47,852 nt of DNA from an uncultured Clostridia bacterium (GTDB taxonomy: Bacteria > Bacillota > Clostridia > Lachnospirales > CAG-274): assembly GCA_944381435.1 (NCBI GenBank), contig CALWLD010000018.1, positions 1 through 47,852 on the forward strand, read 5' to 3'. A model generated the notes under the pieces. It had not been told where the DNA came from. It was given only the letters and a program-made list of their open reading frames with translations, and made no database searches. Position numbers and translations under genes: made by a program. Below are positions 35,300 to 44,800 of this stretch, piece after piece (the first letter of the stretch is position 1; every line of letters starts with the position of its first letter).

Positions 35300-36568
35300 C
35301 TACCTTTCATTTTCCCAGTCTATTTGAGCTTTAGTTTCTAATTTTTTAACTAAATCTTTTTTAGATTGTAAACTTTCTGCTTTACCTTTTTCCATATTTT
35401 TATTTTTGCTTTCGTGTTTACTCATAAAATTAAGTAAACTGCTTACTAAACCTAAAATTTGTTCTTTTTCAAAGTTTTTTTGTTCTTCTTCTATTTCTTT
35501 TTTTGTCTTTTCAAAGTCCCCCTTTTTAATATCAAACTCTCTTTGCTTTATTTTTTTGCAAATATTTAATATTTGATTACCTGTAAATGCTAATAACTCA
35601 TCTTCTGCAGAATTAACAGAGCTATTTATATACTTATCATTTTTAGTAGTAAACTCTGTTATTTCCTTTGTAGATTGTATATAGTTTGAAAAATTTCTTC
35701 TAATGTCTATGTTACTAGCTAATATTTTTTTACTTATAACATTTAATTCATTTTTAACATTTTCAGGCATAAAGGCATAGTTTAACCTGCCCTTTTGTGG
35801 CAGGTCTTTTAGTAATAAATATATATCTTTTATTATTTCGTTAATGAATTTATCATCTATTTTGTTATTAAATACTTTACCTTTGTTTAAATCTATATCT
35901 AACGATTTTAACTCTTTAGAATATTCTTTAAACTCTTCATCAGTCATTTCAAAAAGTGGGTCAATACCTTTTAATGATTCTTTTAAAAAGTCTTTATAAT
36001 TTTTATTGCTCTTGTTCTTTTCATCATATAATGTTTGTAGTTCTTCTTTAAAAATATAATTAGTTAATGACTTTCTAATATTAAATATATTTTTAAAACC
36101 TATTTCTTCTCTTAATATTTCTTGATTTTTATCCCAAGCCATAAAATGTATATGTGGGTGTCCTTCTTCCATATGAACAGAACAAACATAATTAAAGTTT
36201 TCTGTTTTTATTCCCATTTGTTTTGCTATTTTGTTTGCATTATTTTTTATCATTTCTTCCCATCTTTTTCTATTATCAAAACCTTTTTCTAATGCATCTT
36301 CTTCTTTTAATGAAATAATACCTTTGTAGAAAGTTGTTTTATTTTTTGATTTTTCATTAATATGACTACAAATTTTACTAAAATCATTTATATCACCAAA
36401 CTTGTTATATCCAAGCTCTGATACTTTTCCAAAACAACAAAAATCTTGTCCTTTATTATGTACTGCTCCTGGTCTTTTACATATATATTTAAAATGATTT
36501 ACATTAAGCTTTGGTGTTTTAGCTTTGTTAGGGTGATTAAACTTTAATTTGAAAATAACATTTTTCAT
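35300..36568 (-). CDS. MobP3-type relaxase
   Basis: The 422-residue protein nicks oriT and pilots the strand. The histidine triad is HPHIH at 137-141, preceded by VCSVHMEEG. The N-terminal HFKYICKRPG contains Y28, the likely nucleophile, and FYKGIISLKEEDA at 80-92 is a family signature of MobP3-like MOBP relaxases. The rest is mostly helical and highly charged. It follows the ribbon-helix-helix gene by 4 bp. The C terminus appears shortened by about 25 residues by a 20-bp insertion. Confidence 0.85.
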   Translation of the reverse strand: MKNVIFKLKFNHPNKAKTPKLNVNHFKYICKRPGAVHNKGQDFCCFGKVSELGYNKFGDINDFSKICSHINEKSKNKTTFYKGIISLKEEDALEKGFDNRKRWEEMIKNNANKIAKQMGIKTENFNYVCSVHMEEGHPHIHFMAWDKNQEILREEIGFKNIFNIRKSLTNYIFKEELQTLYDEKNKSNKNYKDFLKESLKGIDPLFEMTDEEFKEYSKELKSLDIDLNKGKVFNNKIDDKFINEIIKDIYLLLKDLPQKGRLNYAFMPENVKNELNVISKKILASNIDIRRNFSNYIQSTKEITEFTTKNDKYINSSVNSAEDELLAFTGNQILNICKKIKQREFDIKKGDFEKTKKEIEEEQKNFEKEQILGLVSSLLNFMSKHESKNKNMEKGKAESLQSKKDLVKKLETKAQIDWENER

Positions 36569-36572
36569 AAAA

Positions 36573-36971
36573 TCACTCCACTTTGTAATCTTTACCTGTT
36601 ATATAAACATAACCTTTTTTCTTACTTTCAGTAAGAGTTTTCTCTAATGTTTGTCTATATCTAGGTTCTACTAAACTTGCTAAAACTTCTGCTAATGTAA
36701 AATGGCTACTAGCACTCATTATTGCACCTTTTGAAGATATAGCTATAAGCCTATTCATATATGGGTTCATAGTATTTTCCAATTCTTCATTTATTGCTTC
36801 TCTTAAAAGACTAATATCTTCCTTGTAAGAATTTATAGAAAGCCCCTTGTCTATAAACTCACGTATTGTCATAGCAACATTTCCATTATGATATTTATTA
36901 GCATATTTTTTTAGTTGCTTTTCTTTTTCTTCTGTAACTTTAACAGATAGTTGTATTAATGTTTTTTTCAC
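36573..36971 (-). CDS. Ribbon-helix-helix relaxosome accessory protein (MobC-like)
   Basis: The 132-residue protein starts with GTG preceded by GGAGAAAGG. The N terminus (LIQLSVKVTEEKEKQLKKYANKY, then IREFIDKGLS) matches the β-strand and two helices of an RHH DNA-binding domain. The C-terminal half is helical. Such proteins bind oriT and help the relaxase. The gene overlaps its upstream neighbour by four bases and precedes the relaxase by 4 bp, as expected for a mobilisation operon. Confidence 0.75.
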   Translation of the reverse strand: MKKTLIQLSVKVTEEKEKQLKKYANKYHNGNVAMTIREFIDKGLSINSYKEDISLLREAINEELENTMNPYMNRLIAISSKGAIMSASSHFTLAEVLASLVEPRYRQTLEKTLTESKKKGYVYITGKDYKVE

Positions 36972-37471
36972 AATTCCTTTCTCCTTTTAAATTTAAAAAT
37001 CGATTTTATATTATTTTTGTATTTATCATTTAAAGTTTCTTCTAATTTATCATTTAAAGTTTCTTCTAATTTATCATTTAAAGTTTCTTCTAATTTATCA
37101 TTTAAAGTTTCTTCTAATTTGTCATTTAAACTTTTTTCTAATTTGTCACTTAAAGTTTTTTCTACTAAGTATTTTTCTCTATTTAACTTATACACTTCAT
37201 AAATATCTTCAACATTTATATCACATATTTTATTTAATATATCTTTTACTTCTTCTAATTTTAATTTATATCTAAGGTCAAAATTTATTTCTTCTTTTAA
37301 AAATTCATTTTCTATGCTTAATAAAAAATAAATACACTCATACCTTAATTTATCTTCCACACAATCATTTATTATTCTTAAATCTATTCTGCTAAGATTA
37401 CTATTTTTAATTTTATATAATAATACTTCTTTTTCTTCTCTAGTAAGTTCTCTAATATTATCTTTAATCAT
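36968..37471 (-). CDS. Coiled-coil protein with 8-residue tandem repeats
   Basis: The start is placed at the ATG at 37471 with AGGAG upstream. The 167-residue product has a helical charged N-terminal part (KDNIRELTREEKEVLLYKI) and a run of six eight-residue LNDKLEET-type units (about 103-150). It ends with a basic tip (FKFKRRKEL). The repeats should form a coiled coil whose length can change by slippage. It is the first gene after the oriT candidate and overlaps the RHH gene, so a relaxosome role is plausible. I do not recognise the family. Confidence 0.65.
   Translation of the reverse strand: MIKDNIRELTREEKEVLLYKIKNSNLSRIDLRIINDCVEDKLRYECIYFLLSIENEFLKEEINFDLRYKLKLEEVKDILNKICDINVEDIYEVYKLNREKYLVEKTLSDKLEKSLNDKLEETLNDKLEETLNDKLEETLNDKLEETLNDKYKNNIKSIFKFKRRKEL
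37021..37164 (-). repeat. 24-bp in-frame tandem repeat, six copies
   Basis: Four identical 24-bp units (37021-37116) are followed by two diverged ones (37117-37164). The unit is a multiple of three, so copy-number changes keep the frame and lengthen or shorten the coiled coil. Confidence 0.95.
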
Positions 37472-37533
37472 TATATTTTCTCCTAACATATAAAACATTC
37501 AAAAAAATGTCCTTTATTAATAAAAAATGTCTG

Positions 37534-37627
37534 TTGAACACCTAGTGTTCAAGCTGTTTTTGGCGACTGGGACAGTCGCCTTATCCTGCCTTACCACCTA
37601 AAAGGTGGGTAAGGTGGGGTAAACCCC
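37534..37627 (+). other. oriT: Candidate origin of transfer (oriT) with MOBP-type nic
   Basis: A 197-bp gene-free region beside the relaxosome genes holds four hairpins: TTGAACAC/GTGTTCAA (37534-37552), GGCGACTG/CAGTCGCC (37562-37580), CCTTACCACCT paired with AGGTGGGTAAGG (37589-37614) and GGGGT/ACCCC (37616-37627). Eight bases after the second hairpin is TATCCTG followed by C (37582-37589), matching the YATCCTG/Y nic consensus of MOBP elements such as RP4. The predicted nick is between 37588 and 37589 on the plus strand. The region is far more GC-rich than its surroundings. Confidence 0.85.
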
Positions 37628-37654
37628 TATCTCCCCTAATACAAAAAATAAAAA

Positions 37655-37690
37655 TCAACTCTCGATTTCTAAATAATTCTTTAACATATT
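37655..37690 (-). pseudogene. Remnant duplicate of the 238-residue gene's 3' end
   Basis: The minus strand encodes NMLKNYLEIES and a stop, nearly identical to the NMLKNYLGIES end of the gene at 38080-38796, with only about three base differences over some 36 bp. It begins just past the stop of the 99-residue gene. It is either a leftover of a lost paralogue or a recombination scar. Confidence 0.65.
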
Positions 37691-37694
37691 TTTA

Positions 37695-37994
37695 TTAAAA
37701 TGGATTATTTTTTTGCAAATAATGACAACCTTTTGCTATTAAAAATTTTTCAATAATTTCTTCTTGTTCGCGGTTCAAAGGATAATCATTGCCTACATCT
37801 TCAATACCATAAGCACTTATTTCAAAAGTATCTTCTATAAAGCTACCTTTTCCCCAAACTGCTTCAAAACCACAAATTACTGTATCTTCTTCTTTGTTAC
37901 GACTAATTATTTCTGTATTATCAACATCAAACACAAATTTAAAAATTTTTTTTATTTCGCTATCAGTCAAACTTGTTACTTTTCTATATTTCAT
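37695..37994 (-). CDS. Unknown 99-residue protein next to oriT
   Basis: The small acidic, soluble protein has an AAGGAG site seven bases before its ATG. It begins YRKVTSLTDSEIKKIFKF and contains a CGFEAVWGKGSF segment and a C-terminal NREQEEIIEKFLIAKGCHYL helix. I do not recognise it. It is the first gene of the predicted leading region, so it would enter the recipient first. Its 3' end is followed by a duplicated scrap of the neighbouring gene. Confidence 0.6.
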   Translation of the reverse strand: MKYRKVTSLTDSEIKKIFKFVFDVDNTEIISRNKEEDTVICGFEAVWGKGSFIEDTFEISAYGIEDVGNDYPLNREQEEIIEKFLIAKGCHYLQKNNPF

Positions 37995-38079
37995 ATTATA
38001 TCTCCTTACAAATTAGGTATTTTTTCTATTTTAAAACATAACTAACAAGCTGTATAAATACATCTAAATTAAATTCCTT

Positions 38080-38796
38080 TCAACTCTCTATTCCTAAATA
38101 ATTCTTTAACATATTTATATATACTCTATAATAATTGTTAAAACTTTTTATATTATCTTCTGCTTTTTTAATTGTCTCTTTATTAATATCTTTGTCATAA
38201 CTCTCATATAAATTACCTAAAATCATTAAATCTAAATTAATTGTATCAGTTTCTATACCATTTAGCTTATTTAAAATTTTATAATTTATATAATCTAATC
38301 TACATATTTTATTTCCACACATATGCTTTATCTTTTCTTCTAATTCATTTTCAAATATTGTTTTTATACCTGAAAAATCTAAACTTTTATACTTATTTTT
38401 ATAATAATTTAAACTTTTAACACATATTTGATTAACTCTTATAACTTCATATTTATCAAGAAATTGTTTTGGTAAGTCAATATCTCTTTCAAGCATATCG
38501 AATATGCTATTCATAACTATTTTACCTACTTTAAAATATTTCTTATATTCATTAGCCAAATTTTCATCTTCTATTTCCCAACTTGTTACTCCCAATAACT
38601 TAAAAAAATTAGCAAATTCATAAGATGATATATGTGTACATATACTTTTTAAAAAAGGCGTTTGTTTGAAAATTTCTTTTTTTATTTCATAAATATAATC
38701 TATTATTTCTTCTAATTCTTCTTTATTATATTTATTACTATATAAAACTGTATATGGAGTACTTGCTCCATCGTATATTAATAATCTTTTATTCAT
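38080..38796 (-). CDS. Unknown 238-residue soluble protein
   Basis: The protein is predominantly helical and charged, with an N-terminal strand MNKRLLIYDGASTPYTVLYS. No membrane segment or known motif is visible; several Cys (KSICTH, NQICVKS, HMCGNKICRL) are scattered rather than arranged as a zinc finger. It follows the primase-like gene by only 4 bp and so is co-transcribed with it in the predicted leading region. Function not assigned. Confidence 0.6.
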   Translation of the reverse strand: MNKRLLIYDGASTPYTVLYSNKYNKEELEEIIDYIYEIKKEIFKQTPFLKSICTHISSYEFANFFKLLGVTSWEIEDENLANEYKKYFKVGKIVMNSIFDMLERDIDLPKQFLDKYEVIRVNQICVKSLNYYKNKYKSLDFSGIKTIFENELEEKIKHMCGNKICRLDYINYKILNKLNGIETDTINLDLMILGNLYESYDKDINKETIKKAEDNIKSFNNYYRVYINMLKNYLGIES

Positions 38797-38800
38797 ACTT

Positions 38801-40729
38801 TTATATCTCCATTTCTTCTACCTGTTCAATTTCCAAGCTATTACTTGTATTTTTCAAAATATATGTTGCAAAATTTATTGTTTCTATTTCTTTATCTTTA
38901 GATATATATGTATTTTCTAATTTTTTTAATTGTGGAGCTTTATTGTAAATATCTAATGAATAGCCACCTATGTTTTGTCCATTTTCATCTTTAGCCAAAA
39001 AAACCATATTTCTATCAACATCTTGATAAATATGGTTTTCTTTAAACATTTCTATTAATCTATTTTTAGGTATATTGCTTTTTTGTAAAAGTAATGAATA
39101 AAGCTCTTCATTATTGCCTACTTCTTTAGGTATAAAGGGCTTTTTTATATAATCTTCTTTTAAAAAACTTTTATATAAATCTTTTTCCCATTCCTCAACT
39201 ACTATTTTTATACCATACTTTTCTTCTTTTTCTCTTAAAGCTTTAAAAACTTGGCTATTTTCATCTTTAGCTTGTTTTTTAAAGTCTATATCTCCTTCTG
39301 GACATAAAACAATAGTTTTTATATTTTCAGTTTTGTTCATAATAAAATCTATATTGCTTAAATCTTCAATGTTATTAGTATATCCTGTATTACAAGTATT
39401 AGTGCTTGCCCAATATAAAGGTGTTATTATATTTGTATGTAAAAATATACCATTTTCTTTAACTTCTTTTCCTTCTCTTCCTAAAAACAATATAGGCTCT
39501 TCTTTAGTTTTAGGAAGTGGCTTTAGCTCATAATCTTTGTTATATATATCAAATTCATAGCCACCTATTTCTACTCCTTCTTCATCTTTAATAAGTATTA
39601 TAGCTTTGTCATCTTGTGTTTCTGCTAAAGTACAACTATTTTTTACAACAGAATTAAACAAGTATCTTATTTTACTTGTTTTAATATTTTCATCTATTAA
39701 CATTTTGCATATATATTCTACAAGTTGGTCTTGATTTTCTTTTAATTTAGGTGGTAAAAATGGTTTTTCTACATAACTTATATAACTATTAAACTTAACA
39801 TTGCTATCTATGTCTTTATCTTTTAAATAATCTTGCCAGGTTTGATTTAAGTCTTTATTTTTAACATTAACTATGCTTATTTTATAATCATTACCATACT
39901 GCCTGTAAAGTTTATTTCTATTTATTTCTCCTGCATCGTCATTATCTAAAAACAAGACTAACTCTTTTATATTTCTATTATCTTCTAAAAAACTATCCAT
40001 AGCTTTAAAAGATAAGCAACCTAAAGAAACTCTATTATCAAATTTCCAGTCCTTACCTAAATGTTTTGAAATAGTAGCGTGGGTCATCATATCAATAGCA
40101 CTTTCAAAAATATAAACTTTGCTATCATCTTTTCCCTTTAATCTAATTCCAAAGTTTTTATCACTATTTTCACAATCACCTTTGTAACTACTATTAGTTA
40201 ATGTACTTCTTTGCATTGCGTATTTAGGTATATTTTCTTTATCCATACCTAAAAATACAATGTTATGTTTTTCTTTACTTTCATAAATATTACCACTTTT
40301 TATTAAGCTATTTACTATTTCGTGGTCTATCTTTCTAGCTTGTGTAAGATAAGCAATAGCTCTTTTGTTATTTTCATTTCTTTCAGGTAAAATTAAATCT
40401 CCTTTTTCTTCTTCTAAAACATCTTTATCTATTTTAGGCTTATCATTAGATTTAATATAATTTGTGATGCTTTCTCCGTTTAAAGTTTTTATAGCTTCAA
40501 CAAGTGTCTTCCCTTCATAATGTTGTAAAAACTGTATAGTAGAGCCTCCTACGTTTCGGCTATTCCAAAAAAACGTATTTTTTATAGGATTAATACGCAT
40601 ACTATCGTGTTCTTTAAGGGTATATTCGTTAGTTCCTACCTTTTTTAAATTGTATCCATTAGACATTAAATAATCTAATAAGTCAACTTCTTTTGCTTTT
40701 TCGTATTCTTCTTGAGTAAAACCAGCCAT
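38801..40729 (-). CDS. TOPRIM/DUF3991 primase-like protein
   Basis: The start is the ATG at 40729 with GGGAG eight bases upstream; a GTG nine bases earlier is less likely. Of 642 residues, about 1-95 resemble a CHC2-like primase N domain without its zinc cysteines (NTFFWNSRNVGGSTIQFLQHYEG). DUF3991 follows (about 120-200), then TOPRIM with ESAID and LFLDNDDAG carrying the metal-binding acids (about 205-320). DUF3991-like copies recur near 335-400 and at the C terminus. It could prime the complementary strand in the recipient. It ends in an acidic EEMEI tail and follows parB by 5 bp. Confidence 0.78.
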   Translation of the reverse strand: MAGFTQEEYEKAKEVDLLDYLMSNGYNLKKVGTNEYTLKEHDSMRINPIKNTFFWNSRNVGGSTIQFLQHYEGKTLVEAIKTLNGESITNYIKSNDKPKIDKDVLEEEKGDLILPERNENNKRAIAYLTQARKIDHEIVNSLIKSGNIYESKEKHNIVFLGMDKENIPKYAMQRSTLTNSSYKGDCENSDKNFGIRLKGKDDSKVYIFESAIDMMTHATISKHLGKDWKFDNRVSLGCLSFKAMDSFLEDNRNIKELVLFLDNDDAGEINRNKLYRQYGNDYKISIVNVKNKDLNQTWQDYLKDKDIDSNVKFNSYISYVEKPFLPPKLKENQDQLVEYICKMLIDENIKTSKIRYLFNSVVKNSCTLAETQDDKAIILIKDEEGVEIGGYEFDIYNKDYELKPLPKTKEEPILFLGREGKEVKENGIFLHTNIITPLYWASTNTCNTGYTNNIEDLSNIDFIMNKTENIKTIVLCPEGDIDFKKQAKDENSQVFKALREKEEKYGIKIVVEEWEKDLYKSFLKEDYIKKPFIPKEVGNNEELYSLLLQKSNIPKNRLIEMFKENHIYQDVDRNMVFLAKDENGQNIGGYSLDIYNKAPQLKKLENTYISKDKEIETINFATYILKNTSNSLEIEQVEEMEI

Positions 40730-40734
40730 AAGTA

Positions 40735-41754
40735 TCACTCCCTGTTATTTTCTTCATAAAATTTTATACATTTTAATATAAAATCTCTTGCTTCTTTCTC
40801 ATTATTAAAACTTTTATCTGTTATTTCTTCAATATCTTTAACATTTATTTTATAACTTTGTTTATTTCCTTTTTTCTTTTTCATTTTTTCTGTAATTATA
40901 TTTAATGTATTTCTATTTATTGGCATTTTTTTATGTTCTTTTCTTATCTTTTTAGCAATTTCTAAGTTTAATTTTTCTACTTTATCTACAAAAAAGTAAA
41001 TAAAAACTTCTTCTTGAGCATCTTTATCTAAGTATGATAATTCAACTGCAATAGCTAAACCTATTTCTTTTTCATCAACCTTATCAAGTAGTTTAGTAAT
41101 TAATTGATTTAGTCTTAAATACCTAAATATAGTCATTCTACTTTCTGTTTTTTTGTCCTTTGTAACATCGTGATACAAGTCCTTGTCTTCAGCCATTTCT
41201 CCTGTGTTTAGCACATCTTCAAAGATATTTTTTATATTCCTATTTGTATCTTTATCTATGAGTGCTTTTTGTTGTATGTTGTAAGCCTTTGCTCTTTCAC
41301 TAGGTAATATTTCTTTTCTTTGTACAAGATTTGTATCTACTAATATAAGCCTTGCATCATCAAGGCTTATATTTTCTTTTATTTTATACATTGTATTATC
41401 TAGCTTTTCATAACCTAATAGCTTTAAGGCTTCTATACGGTTGTGCCCACTTAAAATAGTGTAACTATCTTCTTGTTTCCATAAGATTATAGGATTTAGT
41501 AAGCCCTCATCTTTTATACTTTCTGCTAGTTCTTCTAATTCTTCACTACTACAAAGCTTAAAAGGATTTTCATTAAAAGGCTTTAACATATTTATGTCAA
41601 TTTCAGTTAGTGTGTTTACACCAAAAATTTTTTCTTTTGTTTGATTAATAAAAATCTTTTGATTATTTTCTTTATTTTCAATACTTTCTTCATTATTTTT
41701 TTCTTCTTGTTCTAAATCTTTAAATATTTGATTTTTTATATCATTTATATCCAT
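40735..41754 (-). CDS. ParB/Srx-fold protein
   Basis: The 339-residue protein has a ParB N-terminal domain at about 45-125: EIDINMLKPFNENPF, EELAESIKDEGLLNPI and SGHNRIEALKLLGY at 102-115. GHNR replaces the GERR of chromosomal ParB, as usual in ParB-like proteins of conjugative elements. A helical DNA-binding region follows (about 130-260). No ParA gene is next to it; the only ParA-fold protein is the CpaE-like one in the pilus operon. Partition, transcription control or nuclease-like roles are all possible. Repeats at 41790-41860 and 47765-47852 are candidate binding sites. Confidence 0.82.
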   Translation of the reverse strand: MDINDIKNQIFKDLEQEEKNNEESIENKENNQKIFINQTKEKIFGVNTLTEIDINMLKPFNENPFKLCSSEELEELAESIKDEGLLNPIILWKQEDSYTILSGHNRIEALKLLGYEKLDNTMYKIKENISLDDARLILVDTNLVQRKEILPSERAKAYNIQQKALIDKDTNRNIKNIFEDVLNTGEMAEDKDLYHDVTKDKKTESRMTIFRYLRLNQLITKLLDKVDEKEIGLAIAVELSYLDKDAQEEVFIYFFVDKVEKLNLEIAKKIRKEHKKMPINRNTLNIITEKMKKKKGNKQSYKINVKDIEEITDKSFNNEKEARDFILKCIKFYEENNRE

Positions 41755-41789
41755 AATTAACCACCTTCTATAAATTTTTATATTGTATG

Positions 41790-41860
41790 ATATTCTCTTA
41801 TATACTCTGACGTACTCTGATGTTTTATGATTTTATCTTAAACTGTCTTATATTCTCTTA
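41790..41860 (-). repeat. Paired short direct repeats upstream of the ParB-like gene
   Basis: The 115-bp gap between the helicase stop and the parB start contains TATTCTCTTA twice (41791-41800 and 41851-41860) and TACTCTGA twice (41803-41810 and 41813-41820, exactly 10 bp apart). Repeats on one helical face suggest a protein-binding site, perhaps for ParB autoregulation. Confidence 0.5.
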
Positions 41861-41869
41861 AAGTCTTTG

Positions 41870-44800
41870 CTACATTTCCACCTCAAAATCTTCTGTGTTT
41901 TCAATGATATTTTCCATATTTTCAATACTTTCATCTTCAAATTGAACACAAGTTTTGTTTTCTTGTTCAAATTCTTTTTCTAGCTCCATTTTTTCTTTCA
42001 ACAAATCTTCTAAAGTTTTTTTATGTTCAAAAGGTAAATTGTAAGACTTTTCTATTTGTTCTTTTTCTATATCTAATTTTTTTCTTTTTTGTATTATATT
42101 TTCTATTCTGTCATTACAAGATTTTAAATTATCATCTAATAAATCTATATTTGCTTTTTTGTAACCATTATTTAATGTTAATCTATGGTTTGTATTTTTC
42201 TTTAGCTTTATATCGGAGCTTAACTGTGTGCTATTACTATAAATTTTAAATCCTTTATACTCTCCAATTAAATCATCAATATTTGAAGCATTAGCAACTT
42301 GTATTAACAATGCCCCTGCTTTTTCTTTATCTTTATATGCATTACCTTTTATTGTTATTTCAAAATCTTCATCATTAAAACTTAAATTTTCTATATATTC
42401 ATTATCTATTTTAAGATTTTCTAAAATCTTATTTAATCTTTCCATTTCTTTTGGGTATTCCTGCGTTAAAAACTTTTCATTAGCATATTGCTTTTTTCTA
42501 TGAGCAGTTTCTAATACTTTTAATTTTTCTATTTCTGTATCAACTTCCATTTTTCTTTTTATTTTTGGATTACCTGTTGCAAGGGCTTTAATTTCTGCAT
42601 AATCTAAAGTTACATCATCTATATCTTTAACTTCTCTGCCTGTTATAGCTCCTATTTTAGCTTGTGTTATAAATCGTTGTTTTTGCTCTAATATTTGCCA
42701 ACTATAAGCATCAAAACTACCTTTTGTAATGCACTTAAATATTTTTACCTCTTCATTTTCATTGCCTTGCCTTAATATCCTACCTTCTCGTTGTTCCAGG
42801 TCTGATGGTCGCCAAGGTGTATCTAAATGATATAAAGCTATAAGTTTATTTTGAAAGTTAGTACCTGCTCCCATCTTTGCAGTGCTACCTAAAATAACTC
42901 TTATATCACCAGTTCTAACTTTTTCAAACATTGCTTCTCTATCTTTTGCTTTTTTTGCACTATGTACAAAAGCTATTTCTTCTGCTTTTATACCTTTTTC
43001 TATAAGTTTGTTTTTTATATCATCATAAATATTAAACTCATTTTCTTTAGGTGTAGAAAGGTCTGAAAATATAACTTGTGTAGATTTATTTTCCATTGTT
43101 TCCTTATATATTTCATAAACTTTATTAACAACAAGATTAACTTTACTATCTTCATAATCAGGATAATCTTCATTTATATGTCTTATATCAAGCCCCGCAT
43201 ATCTACCTTCATTTACTATTTTTAGCATATTATCTTCTCTTGGGTCTTTACCATTTTTACAAGCTTCTGCTCTTTTACCAAAGCTTGTCATTTCAATAGC
43301 TAATTCTTCACTTGTTTCTGCTTCTAATACTTCTTTTGTATGTTTTGGTACAGGCAAGTTTATCATTTCAGTTGTAACTACATCTGCTACACTGTTATAT
43401 AAATTCATAAGTTCAGGTATGTTTCTAAAATTTGAAAATCTTGTTTTTAACTGAAAACCATTTCCAGCTGGAGCTATTTCAAGTTTTGTTTCAGTACTTG
43501 CAAATATCCTTTGCCAACTATCAAAGTTATAAATACCTTGTTCCCTTAATAAATCTCCCATTAAATATCTTTGCATTGTATACATCTCTGCCATTGTATT
43601 CGAAATAGGTGTTCCTGTTGCAAAAGTTACTTTACCTCCTATTTCTTCTATATAATCTATTTTCATTTTTAAATTTAAAGCTTTTTGTGATGCCGTTTGG
43701 TTTATACCTGCTATATTTCGAAGTTTGGTAGTAAAGTATAAGTTTTTATATAAATGTGCTTCATCTACATATAAAGCATCAATTCCTAACTGTTCAAAAT
43801 CAAGTATACTTTCTTCTTTACTATCCATTAATTTTTCAAGATTTTTTTCTAGCGATTTTTTAGTCCTTTCAAGTATTTTTATAGTAAGTCTATCTTCATT
43901 TTTATCAAGTTCACTCATCTCATCAATTATATTTTGTATTTCATTACCTATACTTTCTATTCTTCTCTCTTTAGATATTTTAAGCAAATCAAACTGTGAT
44001 TGCCCCATTATTATTGCATCATAGTCATTTTGAGCAATTTTAGATAAAAATCTTTTTCTTTTTTTGGTTTCAAAACTTTTTTCATCGGCATATAATATAT
44101 TTGCGTTTGGGTAAAGCCTATAAAAATCATTTTTAAATTGAGCAGTTATGTTATTAGGTACTATTAAAAGTGGTTTATTAGCCTTACCTAGTCTTTTGTT
44201 TTCCATTGCAGAAACTATCATTATGAAAGTTTTACCTGCTCCAACCTGATGGTCAAGGAGTAGATTGTTAGGACTAAAAATACTTCTTGCAATAGCCCTT
44301 TTTTGATGTGGTCTTAACTTTATATCTGAAGATAAGTTAGGAAGAGTAAGTTCTACATCAAAATTTCCATTTATAGAATTATTAAATCTTTCGTTGTATT
44401 CTTTCATAACTCTATCTCTTATTTCTTTATTTTGGTGTATAAACTCTTCAAACTCTCTTTCTATTAAAAGTTTCTTTTCATTAGCTTTTATTGTTTCATT
44501 TTTGTTTGTAATATATCTTTTTCTGCCATCTATATCTTCTGTTTCATCTTTAACTATAATTTCTTGATTATTAAGCATTTTTTCAAAAATATATAATGCT
44601 CCCATACGGTTCGTTCCGTATTCTTCTGTTGCTAAATATGTATATATACCTTTTCCATATATTCGCCATTCAGAAGATTTTTCGTTATATCTTATGTCAG
44701 GATATGAATATAAATTTAACAACTTTTTAGCAAACTCTCTCATATCTTCTACTTTATACAAATCAGAACCTATATCTATTTTTATATCTGCAAAATCTAC

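Noticed and set aside
37021..37164. 24-bp repeats as a possible CRISPR array
   Set aside because: The units are contiguous without spacers and lie in frame inside a coding sequence.
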